Below are positions 24,729 through 33,794 of a DNA stretch of 64,000 bases, one piece after another. Position numbers and translations under genes: made by a program. The notes beneath the pieces are model-generated. The model had not been told where the DNA came from. It made no database searches and was given only the letters and a program-made list of their open reading frames with translations. The DNA is from Marisediminitalea aggregata (GTDB lineage Bacteria; Pseudomonadota; Gammaproteobacteria; Enterobacterales; Alteromonadaceae). The stretch is from assembly GCF_900129565.1 (NCBI RefSeq), contig NZ_FQWD01000004.1, positions 372,001 to 436,000 on the forward strand. Direction: 5' to 3'. Numbering within the stretch: the first letter of the stretch is position 1; every line of letters begins with the position of its first letter.

Positions 24729-25628
24729 ATGAATAACAAACTGGAAATGCTTCGAATTTTTAGTGTTGCCGCAGAAAATCTGAGCTTCAAAGAAACTGCA
24801 GTAAAATTAAGCATTTCGCCTCAAGCTGTGACACGCGCAATAAAAGAGCTCGAAAACTTGCAGGGTGAATTACTGTTCCACCGGAATACACGCCACATGC
24901 AACTGACTCACTTTGGCCACCGCCTGTTCGATAAAGCAAAACCGTTGATCAAAGAATTTGATGCTTTATTTGAGCGCAATGCCGAAGAGGCGAATGAAGG
25001 ACTTGCCGGAAAAGTAAGAATTGCTGCCCCACTGGGTTTTGGACGCTCAGTTGTTACCCCAATTGTGGTGCAATTACTGAAAAAATACCCTGACATTAAT
25101 ATAGAACTCATGCTCAGTGATAAGCGTGCTGATGTGGTTGAAGAACGTATCGACATTGGTTTGCGGATTGGTTTTATTCGTGACAATCGCTTTATCGTTA
25201 AGAAAATCGGACAAATTGAATTCTTTGTTGTGGCAGCGCCGGAACTCATTCAACAACTAGGGAGCCCTCAAACCCCGAGCGATTTACATCACCTTCCCAC
25301 TTCATCGGTATTAGACCCCGGCACAGGCCGAACATGGCCCTGGTATTTTAAATCGGCCAACGAACTGCATTCTTTCAACTCGCGCATTGTATTTGACGAT
25401 GCAGAAGCGGAGTTCAAAGCCGCACTGGATGGACTGGTTTTTGCTCAGGTTCCCAGCTTCCTAGCCAATAAAGAACTGAACAATAAAACGTTGATTCGGG
25501 TCCTTAAGGAATATGATCCCGAGCCCTGGACATTGTTTATTTACCGGCCCCAAAGAGGCCCGGTTCCCAAGCGCGTTCGAGTTATATTTGATGAATTGGT
25601 TAGCAACATTTCGAACAGTGGGATTTGA
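24729..25628 (+). CDS. LysR-family regulator (with divergent SDR gene)
   Basis: A 299-aa LysR-type regulator: N-terminal winged HTH (about 5-65, with FKETAVKLSISPQAVTRAIKELE) and a periplasmic-binding-fold effector domain (90-295). It belongs to the CrgA/YafC-like branch, judged by RNTRHMQLTHFG and the late IYRPQRGPVPKRVRVIFDEL. It probably controls the divergent SDR gene and itself from the shared 118-base region, which has a CTGG/CCAG inverted pair at 24657-24676. Composition is AT-rich. The esterase gene follows after 120 bases on the same strand. Confidence 0.92.
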   Translation: MNNKLEMLRIFSVAAENLSFKETAVKLSISPQAVTRAIKELENLQGELLFHRNTRHMQLTHFGHRLFDKAKPLIKEFDALFERNAEEANEGLAGKVRIAAPLGFGRSVVTPIVVQLLKKYPDINIELMLSDKRADVVEERIDIGLRIGFIRDNRFIVKKIGQIEFFVVAAPELIQQLGSPQTPSDLHHLPTSSVLDPGTGRTWPWYFKSANELHSFNSRIVFDDAEAEFKAALDGLVFAQVPSFLANKELNNKTLIRVLKEYDPEPWTLFIYRPQRGPVPKRVRVIFDELVSNISNSGI

Positions 25629-25748
25629 GTGAACATTTGCTTATGGGTATTAGATTCCTAGATGATATGCAAGCAACTAGACTCTTTTTGAACAATAACT
25701 TACTGTTAAGAACAACCTGGTAAACAGGCATAAAAATAAGGATGTTGT

Positions 25749-26951
25749 ATGACTAAGTTTGTCAGTATGATCGTGTTGTTCATCTTAACAACATGCAGCG
25801 CATACTCGGATTCATTTAAAGAGAATGCCGTTGAGCGTCACCTTCCCTTTCAAAAAATAGCGATCACGTCTGCTGTATTAAATGAAACCATTGATATCTA
25901 TGTTCAATTACCTTTTCAGTATGAAAGTGAATTCAGTCAACACTATCGTTATCCGGTGCTTTACACATTAGATGCGCCTGTAGGCTTGCCGCTGGTATCT
26001 GGCATTCTTGAACCGCTGGTCGGCTATAATAACGCCCCCCAAATGATCGTGGTCGGGATTTCTACAGCTAACAGAGGCCGGGATTTTACCCCAACGCCTG
26101 ACGTCAATTATGAAGAACAAAGCGGTGGAGCAGATACCTACTTGCGGTTTATTGAACAGGAAGTCATTCCCTTCATAGACGCAAAGTTTCGTACCGAAGA
26201 GTTCAGGATACTCTCGGGTCATTCATACGGTGGACTGCTTGTTTCGCATAGTTTTCATAAAAAGCCCGACTTGTTCCAGGCGCACTTTGCGTTTAGCCCT
26301 TCCCTTTTTTGGAATAACGGGGAAACAGTCCGCGACATTATCAAGTTCATCAATAAAAACCCTTCCCACAGAAACTTTCTGTACATGAATATTGGGAATG
26401 AAGGCAATCCGGAGTCTGACTCCCCGGAAGGCGTGCAAATGCTGTCTGGCATTCGACAAATAGAAAGCGCATTTGCAGATCTGAATACGCAAAGTTTGCG
26501 TTTCAAAGTCGAGTACTTTCCAAACGAGCCACACCAAAACACGCCAATTTATGGTGTTATTGGGGCACTCAGAGGTTTATATCCTCAATGGTCAATTCCC
26601 TATCAAACCGCACTCGAGGGTTACGAGAGTGTACTAGCTCATTTCAACGAACTATCTACCCTGTATGGCTACAAAATCGAACCTAAAGAATGGGAGATGT
26701 TCGATGAAGGGTTAGGTCAACTGCATTACCTGCAAAACCCCGCTGAAGCGATCAAATATTTCAGCTACAACATTAAGCAGGATCCCACTACATATCGCTC
26801 GCGGGTCCATATTATTGATGCCTATTTGCAACTGGGGAATAAAGAAAAAGCCCTAGAACAGGTAAATATGTTGCTGAGCAGAGACGACTTGACGGATGAA
26901 GAGCGTCAGCAACTCACTGACAAGAAGGTAACGGTTACTGAGCCGTTGTAA
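25749..26951 (+). CDS. Secreted alpha/beta-hydrolase, esterase D/IroE type, with TPR tail
   Basis: A 400-aa exported hydrolase. A signal peptide (VSMIVLFILTTCSAYS) is followed by an esterase domain (about 30-285) with the nucleophile Ser in SGHSYGG (about residue 158) and a His candidate in NEPHQNTP (about 262). A C-terminal helical region (about 290-400) looks like TPR (AIKYFSYNIKQDPTTYRSRVHIIDAYLQLG). Related proteins are annotated as siderophore esterases or as esterases acting on acylated substrates. The Cys in the signal region (LTTC) is not a good lipobox. The gene ends 7 bases before an REP palindrome and tandem repeats. Confidence 0.85.
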   Translation: MTKFVSMIVLFILTTCSAYSDSFKENAVERHLPFQKIAITSAVLNETIDIYVQLPFQYESEFSQHYRYPVLYTLDAPVGLPLVSGILEPLVGYNNAPQMIVVGISTANRGRDFTPTPDVNYEEQSGGADTYLRFIEQEVIPFIDAKFRTEEFRILSGHSYGGLLVSHSFHKKPDLFQAHFAFSPSLFWNNGETVRDIIKFINKNPSHRNFLYMNIGNEGNPESDSPEGVQMLSGIRQIESAFADLNTQSLRFKVEYFPNEPHQNTPIYGVIGALRGLYPQWSIPYQTALEGYESVLAHFNELSTLYGYKIEPKEWEMFDEGLGQLHYLQNPAEAIKYFSYNIKQDPTTYRSRVHIIDAYLQLGNKEKALEQVNMLLSRDDLTDEERQQLTDKKVTVTEPL

Positions 26952-26958
26952 GCAAAGA

Positions 26959-26986
26959 TCCCTGATAACGCTGCGCGTTTCAGGGA
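26959..26986. repeat. REP-like palindrome, inverted copy
   Basis: The 28-bp palindrome with arms TCCCTGA (26959-26965) and TCAGGGA (26980-26986) is the exact reverse complement of the copy at 23666-23693. It lies just after the esterase stop and merges into the tandem array at 26984. Confidence 0.9.
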
Positions 26987-27103
26987 CGACGGGTGAGAGG
27001 CATTTAAGGGACGACGGGTGGGAGGCATTTAAGGGACGACGGGTGGGAGGCATTTAAGGGATGACGTGGAGCGGCGTTTAAGGGATGACGGGGGGAGGCA
27101 TTT
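26984..27103. repeat. Tandem array of about five 25-bp units
   Basis: Units GGACGACGGGTGAGAGGC+ATTTAAG at 26984-27008, 27009-27033 and 27034-27058 are nearly identical (one G/A difference). Degenerate fourth (27059-27082, 24 bp) and partial fifth (27083-27103) units follow. The array is non-coding and starts inside the right arm of the REP palindrome, so it may have grown from it by slippage. Confidence 0.9.
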
Positions 27104-27241
27104 CCTGTATGTCTGCAAATAAGTTACAAGGAAAGCGTCGGGTTGTATTTCGCGAGTAACGTATAGTGAAGATAAGCGGGAATCTGCCTCTCAGTATCAG
27201 CAAGTTAAGTGATTCGGCGGCACTGAAAGACAGAATATTAA

Positions 27242-27997
27242 TTACAACATCATACCGCCCGATGCTTCGATACGCTGGCCGTTAATCCAGTAACTCTTTT
27301 CACTTAAGAGCGTGGCGATAGCGCCGCCGATATCATCTGGCAATCCAACCCGTCCTAACGCAGTTTGTGAAGCAATGGCCTGATTGAGCGCTTGGTTGTC
27401 CCTAACCTCACCGCCACGGAAATCCGTTTCAATGGCACCAGGTGCCAGGGTGTTCACCCGAATCTTTCGCGGGCCAAGCTCTTTCGCCATGTATCGGGTC
27501 ATAACCTCTACCGCGCCCTTTGCCATGCCGTAGGCGCTGTAACCCGGAAAACAAAAACGACTGAGCCCTGAAGACACGTTTAAGATTGCGCCGCCATCGG
27601 CAATCACCGGCAGCAGTGATTGGGTCAAAAAATACGGCCCTTTCACATGCATGTTTAATAAGCTATCCACCTGCTCCAGTGTAGTGTCTGCAAACGGGGC
27701 ATTGATGCCCGCACCCGCATTATTCACCAGGTAATCAATACTATTACGGCCAATTTTATTGGTTAGCTGGTGCGTTAAATTTGCAACAAAAGCGTCAAAA
27801 CTATCAATGGCAGCGGTATCCAATTGCATGGCCAGCGCTTGTTGACCGGCCCACTCGACTTCTTTTACCAGTGAATCAGCCGCCTCTTTATTACTGTGAT
27901 AAGTGATTACAACGTCGCAGCCCTCTGCCGCCAGTGCCAATGCACCCGCCCTGCCTAACCCTCTGCTTCCGCCGGTAATTAATGCCATTTTGTTCAT
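27242..27997 (-). CDS. Short-chain dehydrogenase/reductase
   Basis: A 251-aa classical SDR with GGSRGLG near residue 9, NNAG, the catalytic Ser in NVSSGLS, YGMAK and NTLAPGAIETDF; it ends with the typical IEASGGMML. It resembles FabG/YgcW-like reductases of LysR-SDR pairs. It is divergent from the LysR gene at 28122 with about 124 bases between starts, so it is the probable target of that regulator. It is convergent with the secreted esterase across the tandem-repeat region. Confidence 0.9.
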   Translation of the reverse strand: MNKMALITGGSRGLGRAGALALAAEGCDVVITYHSNKEAADSLVKEVEWAGQQALAMQLDTAAIDSFDAFVANLTHQLTNKIGRNSIDYLVNNAGAGINAPFADTTLEQVDSLLNMHVKGPYFLTQSLLPVIADGGAILNVSSGLSRFCFPGYSAYGMAKGAVEVMTRYMAKELGPRKIRVNTLAPGAIETDFRGGEVRDNQALNQAIASQTALGRVGLPDDIGGAIATLLSEKSYWINGQRIEASGGMML

Positions 27998-28121
27998 CTT
28001 TTTGCCTCTGTGTTTAAGACCTGAAGGGATAATTCAGAGACAGTTTATGCTCTGTTTATTGTTTGAAAAACACAGCGAAACCGATAACATTGTTCAATTA
28101 AAACAAACAATGAGCTGCACG

Positions 28122-29036
28122 ATGGACAAATTTGAGATGTTAACCCGGTTTTCAGAAACCGCCAGAATAGGCAGTTTTAGCGGGGCCGCAGAATACCTGG
28201 GGTTACCTAAATCCAGTATATCTCAGGCGGTACAAAACCTGGAGAAAACCCTCGGTACCCGCTTGCTGCATCGTAGCACTCGCCGGGTGAGCTTAACGCC
28301 CGACGGTGAGGCCTTTTTACCGCAATGCCGCGCATTACTGGCAGAACTCGAAGCCATGGAAACGCAGTTTGTGAGCAACCCAGCTGATTTGCGCGGCGAG
28401 TTGCGTGTGGATATGCCAAGCCGGTTTGCGTCAAATATCCTTATACCTAAACTGGGCGACTTTATTGAGAAGCACTCCAATTTGAGACTACGCATCAGCA
28501 GCTACGATCACCGCATTGATATGATTAAAGAAGGCATTGACTGTGTGATCAGAGTGGGCGATTTAGCAGACAGCAGCCTGATTGCCAGACCGCTGTTGCG
28601 CTACCGTGTTGTGAACTGTGTAAGTCAGTCTTATGCAATGCGCTTCGGTATTCCGAAAGCGCTGGAAGATCTGCAGCATCACAAATTGATTGATTATTCC
28701 CACTCACTGAGTCAGCGTGCCGGCGAGTTTGAATATACTACTGTTGACGGCACACACACCCTGACCATGCCAAGTGCCCTCGCGGTAAATGGGACAGAGG
28801 CCTATTATTCTGCTTGCCTGAACGGCTTGGGAATAGCTCAGCTCCCGATAGTTGGTGTAGAGCAAGAGATAGCCAATGGTCGTCTTATTTGCGTATTAAA
28901 AGAGTTCGAAGCGCCCGCTATGCCGGTAAATTTAATTTATCCCTCCAGACAGCAGTTATCTCCGCGATTAAAAGCGTTCGCTGACTGGCTGGTAAATATG
29001 TTGAATGACATGGGTCCCGATACTACGAACATCTGA
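28122..29036 (+). CDS. LysR-family regulator (with divergent SDR gene at 27242)
   Basis: A 304-aa LysR regulator with N-terminal HTH (MDKFEMLTRFSETARIG, then GLPKSSISQAVQNLEKTLG) and an effector domain of the YhjC/CrgA group (NILIPKLGDFIEKHSNLRLRI...). The open frame continues upstream to 27903 inside the divergent SDR gene, but that part is not family-like. ATG 28122 (or 28110, adding four residues) gives the normal N-terminus. ATTGTT/AACAAT inverted elements lie just before the start and may be its operator. This is a second LysR/SDR divergent pair within 5 kb, not closely similar to the first. Confidence 0.9.
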   Translation: MDKFEMLTRFSETARIGSFSGAAEYLGLPKSSISQAVQNLEKTLGTRLLHRSTRRVSLTPDGEAFLPQCRALLAELEAMETQFVSNPADLRGELRVDMPSRFASNILIPKLGDFIEKHSNLRLRISSYDHRIDMIKEGIDCVIRVGDLADSSLIARPLLRYRVVNCVSQSYAMRFGIPKALEDLQHHKLIDYSHSLSQRAGEFEYTTVDGTHTLTMPSALAVNGTEAYYSACLNGLGIAQLPIVGVEQEIANGRLICVLKEFEAPAMPVNLIYPSRQQLSPRLKAFADWLVNMLNDMGPDTTNI

Positions 29037-29136
29037 TATCCCACTTCCGTTGGCCCTATACCTAACCACTCGAACGTATACCCTTTGTGAATGGTAAGGC
29101 ATTGCCAGTCGACGCTTGCTCTCCTATAGTGTGAGT

Positions 29137-29577
29137 ATGACTAATATTCGATACATGACGACCTACATGACTATGCGCCGGTACCTACTTTCTGCCTTGG
29201 GCTTTTCGATGATGACGCTGAGTATGTCTGCTCACGCAACCTCGGCCCCTGAGTCGCAGCCTGATATCACGTCATGCCCAGCATCATTTTATGCCGTTAA
29301 AATTCATGAAGAAGCGCGTCAGTGTCAGCGTTTTGACGCACAGATGCCTGCGTCTATGGTGTATTTTGTTAATGACTCTACCGATGCGCTGGTTGCATTT
29401 TATCTGGCACTGATGCCTGACCTGCACCTGAAAGGCGAACACAACGCCAGAATCCTGTTAACCAATGACGCAGGTGACGTTCGCGTGGTGGTATCCCCCG
29501 ACGGTGAGGGTGCACAAATCGATATTTTAGTAGTTGCTGACACCCAAACCTCCACCGAATCATCAGCTGCGGAATAG
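29137..29577 (+). CDS. Small exported protein of unknown function
   Basis: I do not recognise a family. The mature part is about 115 residues, acidic, with two Cys (TSCPASF and ARQCQRF) and a beta-rich centre (VYFVNDSTDALVAFY, ARILLTNDAGDVRVVV). A signal peptide runs from MTMRRYLLSALGF to SAHATSA. The start is uncertain: TTG 29116, ATG 29137, ATG 29167 and ATG 29173 are all in frame; the last two give the cleanest signal peptide. It stands alone between the LysR gene and the DUF2726 gene. Confidence 0.6.
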   Translation: MTNIRYMTTYMTMRRYLLSALGFSMMTLSMSAHATSAPESQPDITSCPASFYAVKIHEEARQCQRFDAQMPASMVYFVNDSTDALVAFYLALMPDLHLKGEHNARILLTNDAGDVRVVVSPDGEGAQIDILVVADTQTSTESSAAE

Positions 29578-29693
29578 CCCTTAACCTCTCCTATCATTAT
29601 TGGCATTGCCTTTGCAATTTCTTCAATACGTTCGATAACGGCGCCGGAAAGTCATTTTTTTGACACTTCGGACTGATACACATTGAGGAAATT

Positions 29694-30293
29694 ATGGAAC
29701 TTGCCATTGTCTTATTTATGTTACTGATTGTTGTTGCGATTGGTGCGCTTAAGCTCGCTGATCACGGTGTGAGTTTTCCTTTCCGTAAAAAGCAGCAACT
29801 GTTTACTCAGGTAGAACACACGTTTATTAATTTGCTTGAACAAGCCGTTGGCCGGGAATTTCGCATTGTTTCACGTGTGCGACTTAACGACTTACTGGCG
29901 GTGCGCACTTCAGCGAACAAGCGTCAGGCGCGTCAGGCGCTGCTGCGTGCAGGCAGTAAACAACTCGATTTTGTGTTGTGTCGTCGTGACGACATGACGC
30001 CGGTGCTGGCTATTGATTTAGTGCACAAGCAAGGCAAAGAAGGTTATAAAACCCAGCGCGACTGGTTTGTAAGCGGCGCACTGGATGCAGCTGGCATTCC
30101 CCATGCGCGGTTCAAAGTGAAATCAGGCTATTCGGTAGAAGAAGTGCGTGAATGCGTTGAAACCAAGTTACTGCCTTTGCGCAAACAGCAGGCTAAACTG
30201 GACGCCAGTAAGATGAATCCACCAGCGCCGAAGCGCCCTACCCGCCCGGTTCGCTCAAGCCGTCAAGCAGGTGGTCAGCAGGTCGCTGCTTAA
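29694..30293 (+). CDS. DUF2726 family protein, membrane-anchored
   Basis: A 199-aa protein with one N-terminal membrane helix (residues 3-22), then the DUF2726 domain (about 40-155): LFTQVEHTFINLLEQAVG, RVRLNDLLAVR, KQLDFVLCRRDDMTPVLAIDLV and a C-terminal basic, Pro-rich tail. The domain resembles a restriction-endonuclease-like fold (conserved D and the D/E-x-K-like strand), and its biological role is not established. The start has GAGGAAATT upstream. It ends before a hairpin shared with the convergent gene. Confidence 0.8.
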   Translation: MELAIVLFMLLIVVAIGALKLADHGVSFPFRKKQQLFTQVEHTFINLLEQAVGREFRIVSRVRLNDLLAVRTSANKRQARQALLRAGSKQLDFVLCRRDDMTPVLAIDLVHKQGKEGYKTQRDWFVSGALDAAGIPHARFKVKSGYSVEEVRECVETKLLPLRKQQAKLDASKMNPPAPKRPTRPVRSSRQAGGQQVAA

Positions 30294-30308
30294 ACTCAAC
30301 AATACCCT

Positions 30309-30341
30309 CCAGGCAATACCACACTGGTTATTGCCTGGTTT
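30309..30341. terminator. Hairpin between convergent genes
   Basis: Stem CCAGGCAATA (30309-30318) / TATTGCCTGG (30329-30338), extended inward by CC/GG with one bulge, followed by TTT. It overlaps the stop codon of the minus-strand gene that ends at 30328 and lies 16 bases after the DUF2726 stop. Confidence 0.65.
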
Positions 30342-30762
30342 GATAAACAACAGTTAAATGATCCGGAATCGGCACGTCGGCAGGGAAAAAAGCCACCGTG
30401 CCTTTATGCGTTGAAATATACGCCAGTAAATTCTCGACATCCTGCATTTCCTTGGGCGGCTTTGAACGCCCGCTAAAACGCATTTGCGACCAGTACGACT
30501 GAATCCTAGACTCCGTCAGACCAATGATTTTGGTATTAAATACCGCTCGGGTTAAGGTTTCAGGCGGTAGCGACACCGGCTCTAGCACCACGTCAATAGT
30601 GTTACCCATGAACAAGTTTCTGACTTCGCGCTTGTCCAGTCGGATATCTTTATTTTCAACGTTAGCAACAACCACCACATCCCGACTTTCAGCCACGCTC
30701 TCGCCGGAGCCTATTGCCCCCCAACACACCAGTACCAATGACAACTTCATAAAATATCGCAT
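30328..30762 (-). CDS. Small phosphate-binding-like periplasmic protein
   Basis: A 144-aa exported protein related to the N-terminal lobe of PstS-type binding proteins: signal peptide (MKLSLVLVCWGAIGSGESVA), then LDKREVRNLFMGNTIDV and a late HKGTVAFFPADV. It is much shorter than a full binding protein, so it is one domain only. Its ATG shares a base with the stop of the upstream porin-like gene (TGATG). Such porin/half-PstS pairs recur in Vibrio and Alteromonas, often near signalling genes; function is unproven. Confidence 0.7.
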   Translation of the reverse strand: MRYFMKLSLVLVCWGAIGSGESVAESRDVVVVANVENKDIRLDKREVRNLFMGNTIDVVLEPVSLPPETLTRAVFNTKIIGLTESRIQSYWSQMRFSGRSKPPKEMQDVENLLAYISTHKGTVAFFPADVPIPDHLTVVYQTRQ

Positions 30763-31970
30763 CAGAACACAAACTCCATTCCAAATTGATACAAGTTCGC
30801 CCGCTCATCAAACGCACTTGCTGCGCTTTCAGAGAGTGGCTCAAAAGTAGAAATACCAACTCCGCCCTGATAATGACTTACTTCAGCTTTAAATGCCACA
30901 TTTACGCCCGCGTCCCATCTTACGCCAAGGGTCAGACTCTTTAAATCAGACGCCTTGGTACGCTGCAGCGTGGTGTTATACGCAATGAATAATTGATCCA
31001 GCCCGGGGTTAACACCAAACGGTATTTCATTGACTGGCTCGACATCAGATGTGATGAGATTTGCAAATGTTAAGTGGGCTGTAACCGAATCGAATACATA
31101 GCCACCTTGAACGTAGTAACTGGCAATGTTAGGTGCCAAGATGGTATTGGACGTAATCTTCATCCATTCCCAGGCCAAATGATAGTCAAACTCTTCGTAA
31201 ATGGCGCCTAACTGATATATATCAAATTCGCCCTCCATGGTAAGCGAGTTGGCACTCTGCACGAACCCCGCGCCTCGCAAGATATTGGCAAATTCTGTAA
31301 TTTCCTCTAGATCCAACGCAAAGTCAGCGGTGATATACGAAGATCGAAGTTTAAGGTGATTCCCTACAATGGCATTGAAAACCACGCCCTGCAAATTATC
31401 GATGTCAGTGGGATAACGCTTTTGTTGAAAGCTCGTATTCCCATTGTAACGACCGGTATAAAGCTCAATCGCACCACTTACCTGACCCAGAGAAAACCGG
31501 TGAATACCGCTTACGCCTTCGTACTGGTTAAACAAAAAAGCGCTGTAGAGTTGTTGCGGAGGAGAGAGCCAGGCATAAGCAAAGCCGACATCCAGCACAT
31601 CGGAATAATGGTAAAAGGGCGTACGCATCTTGCCCGCTTTAAATAACCACTGAGAATTTGGTTCGTAAGTCAGGTAAAACCATTCAATGCCTGAGTCACG
31701 CTCACTATTGTTGTGGGCCAATAACTGGGACGTCACTGAAAGGGTATCAGTTAAATGATAATCAGCCTGTATCGCCAGTAAACTTTGTTCACTGAATGTC
31801 AATTCATTGGTGTAGCCTTCAAACGAGACGTTATTGTCGTCGAGATAACCCGCAACCAATCGGCCAAAGCCGGATATTTCTAATTTTTCGGCACCGTAGC
31901 AAACCTGACTTGCGCTTAAGCAAGCCGCTGCGAGACACAATAAAACGCGCATGTTAAGGCGCTTGTACAT
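30762..31970 (-). CDS. Outer-membrane porin-like beta-barrel protein
   Basis: A 402-aa precursor with a signal peptide (MRVLLCLAAACLSASQVCYG/AEK). Its mature part has alternating strands and turns throughout, begins LEISGFGRLVAGYLDDN and ends with the outer-membrane C-terminal Phe (GMEFVF). The segment WLFKAGKMRTPFYHYSDVLDVG is typical of porin-like barrels of this group. It is first of two genes; the PstS-like protein overlaps by 1 base, so the two likely act together at the envelope. The start could be 31970 or the internal ATG at 31952. Confidence 0.75.
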   Translation of the reverse strand: MYKRLNMRVLLCLAAACLSASQVCYGAEKLEISGFGRLVAGYLDDNNVSFEGYTNELTFSEQSLLAIQADYHLTDTLSVTSQLLAHNNSERDSGIEWFYLTYEPNSQWLFKAGKMRTPFYHYSDVLDVGFAYAWLSPPQQLYSAFLFNQYEGVSGIHRFSLGQVSGAIELYTGRYNGNTSFQQKRYPTDIDNLQGVVFNAIVGNHLKLRSSYITADFALDLEEITEFANILRGAGFVQSANSLTMEGEFDIYQLGAIYEEFDYHLAWEWMKITSNTILAPNIASYYVQGGYVFDSVTAHLTFANLITSDVEPVNEIPFGVNPGLDQLFIAYNTTLQRTKASDLKSLTLGVRWDAGVNVAFKAEVSHYQGGVGISTFEPLSESAASAFDERANLYQFGMEFVF

Positions 31971-32117
31971 ACCTTTACCCTATCAACCACTGTCATCGCT
32001 GAGTATAGATTAATTTGGCGATTTGCTATGAGAATATTGCTATTCATATTAGACTTTCGGGCTTCTTATTGACCATACTGAGTGACATCAGTTTTTCACA
32101 CAATCAAAAGGTATCCC

Positions 32118-32822
32118 ATGAAAATTGGAATTCTTGGCGCAATGGATCAGGAAGTTGCGCTACTTCAGGCCAGCTTAGACAACCCGGAAGTAGTGGAGTG
32201 GAAACATTTAACGTTTTACACCGGCTCGTTACACGGCGTAGAAGTGGTCGTAGTAAAGTGTGGTATTGGTAAGGTTGCAGCCGCAGTCGCGACTACTGCA
32301 CTGGTAGATCGGTTTGCGCCGGACTACGTGGTCAATACGGGTTCAGCCGGTGGCTTCGATACCGACTTGAACATTGGCGATTTGGTGATTGCGACCTCTG
32401 TACTGCACCACGATATCGACATCACCCACTTTGGTTATACGCTTGGTCAGGCTGCTGGTATGCCTGCGACTTACGAAAGCGACGAAACGCTGATTCTGGC
32501 TGCGGAACAGGCAGCAGAGCAATCGCTGGATGTCACCACCAAACGCGGCCTTATCTGCACGGGTGATTCGTTTATTGGCAGTGACGAGGCGGCTGCGCGT
32601 TTACGCGAGGCGTTCCCGACTATGGCCGCCGTTGAAATGGAAGGTGCTGCCATTGCACAAACCTGTTTTATGCTCAGCACACCGTTTTTAGTGATCCGCT
32701 CTTTGTCTGATATTGCAGGCAAAACCTCAACGGTATCTTTCCAGTCCTACCTTGAAAAAGCCGCCAAGCACTCTGCAGAACTCGTTATGCAAATGATTGC
32801 GGTACTGGCCAAACAAGACTAA
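32118..32822 (+). CDS. mtnN: 5'-methylthioadenosine/S-adenosylhomocysteine nucleosidase
   Basis: Cleaves MTA and SAH (and 5'-deoxyadenosine) at the N-glycosidic bond. The 234-aa protein starts MKIGILGAMDQEV, has the substrate loop VEMEGAAIAQ (catalytic Glu near 175) and RSLSDIAG with the catalytic Asp (near 198). AAGG lies 7 bases before the ATG at 32118; the frame is open to 32082 without a start signal. It heads the operon mtnN-cbiB-btuF-rhodanese, an arrangement also known from Vibrio. Confidence 0.96.
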   Translation: MKIGILGAMDQEVALLQASLDNPEVVEWKHLTFYTGSLHGVEVVVVKCGIGKVAAAVATTALVDRFAPDYVVNTGSAGGFDTDLNIGDLVIATSVLHHDIDITHFGYTLGQAAGMPATYESDETLILAAEQAAEQSLDVTTKRGLICTGDSFIGSDEAAARLREAFPTMAAVEMEGAAIAQTCFMLSTPFLVIRSLSDIAGKTSTVSFQSYLEKAAKHSAELVMQMIAVLAKQD

Positions 32823-32843
32823 ACGGAACGCTATACCCTCACT

Positions 32844-33794
32844 ATGACCAGCAGCGAACTCTCACCCTGGCTTATCGCATTAATGACAGTGCTGCTGGTG
32901 ATCCTCGTCGACAGAGTCTGGCATATACCCGATCGTTTTAATCCGGTGACGCTCTACCGTCTCATGGTACTTAACCTGGCAACGCGGGTATTGCCTGACC
33001 AGACAGCACCAACGTCTCAACACTATATTTCAGGCACTCTGGGTATCATTGTTTTGTTGGTGCCTATGCTGGTTGTGGTTGCCATCATTATCAGTGCAAT
33101 GGAGTTCAAACAGGTTGTCGACGGGCTGATCTTGTTTGGCTGTGTTGGCTTTTACAACATAAGAAAACAATACAAAGCCGTTGTTTATTGCTTATCGAAA
33201 CAAAAAAAGCTGCTGGCTCGTGAGCGGGTGAGTCACTTGGTAGCACGCCAAACCGACCGGCTGTCTGACATCGGTATCGCCAAGGCGGCTATCGAGTCGT
33301 ATTTACTGCGATTTTTACAACAGTTTATTGGGGTACTGTTTTGGTTTTTGCTGGCCGGTCCGATTGCCGCCCTCGGATACCGATTGTTGCTGGAGTTTCG
33401 CTGGCAATGGCATCGACAGCGGCCGGGCTTCGAACGGTTTAGTATACCCGCATACTACCTTACTCAGGTGCTGATTTGGCCTGGATATGTGATAGGTACA
33501 ATGCTGCTCATGCTGGTGACCTCACCGTTGAAAGGTGTTGCGGCATGGCGCAATGCCCGACAAAAAGATCTCACCAGTACTGTGCTCGCCATGTTTGGTG
33601 GCAGCATGAACATTATTCTGGGTGGCCCTAATATTTATAATGATCGTACCGTTCGGCATCAGCGCGTCGGTGGTGCGAACCAGGTACGTTTTTCCGATTT
33701 AACTTATGTGTTGCGTGCCATTAACCGCGCAACTTGGCTGGGTATGATTTTACTCACGCTGGTAATGATAACCTCTTGGCAAATAACAAAATGA
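32844..33794 (+). CDS. cbiB: CbiB/CobD family protein (adenosylcobinamide-phosphate synthase-like)
   Basis: A 316-aa membrane protein with four to five hydrophobic segments, matching the CbiB fold; in B12 synthesis or salvage CbiB attaches aminopropanol phosphate to adenosylcobyric acid. Visible: an early LIVDRVWHIPDRFNPV, the large middle loop and LAMFGGSMNIILGGPNIYN near residue 250, similar to the CbiB GxLxVxLGGP motif. It starts 21 bases after mtnN and overlaps btuF by 4 bases (ATGA), fitting a cobamide salvage role. In gammaproteobacteria without full B12 synthesis the copy may be divergent or act on another substrate. Confidence 0.85.
   Translation: MTSSELSPWLIALMTVLLVILVDRVWHIPDRFNPVTLYRLMVLNLATRVLPDQTAPTSQHYISGTLGIIVLLVPMLVVVAIIISAMEFKQVVDGLILFGCVGFYNIRKQYKAVVYCLSKQKKLLARERVSHLVARQTDRLSDIGIAKAAIESYLLRFLQQFIGVLFWFLLAGPIAALGYRLLLEFRWQWHRQRPGFERFSIPAYYLTQVLIWPGYVIGTMLLMLVTSPLKGVAAWRNARQKDLTSTVLAMFGGSMNIILGGPNIYNDRTVRHQRVGGANQVRFSDLTYVLRAINRATWLGMILLTLVMITSWQITK

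Noticed and set aside
26984..27103. Tandem repeats considered as a CRISPR array
   Set aside because: Units are contiguous without spacers and no cas genes are near.
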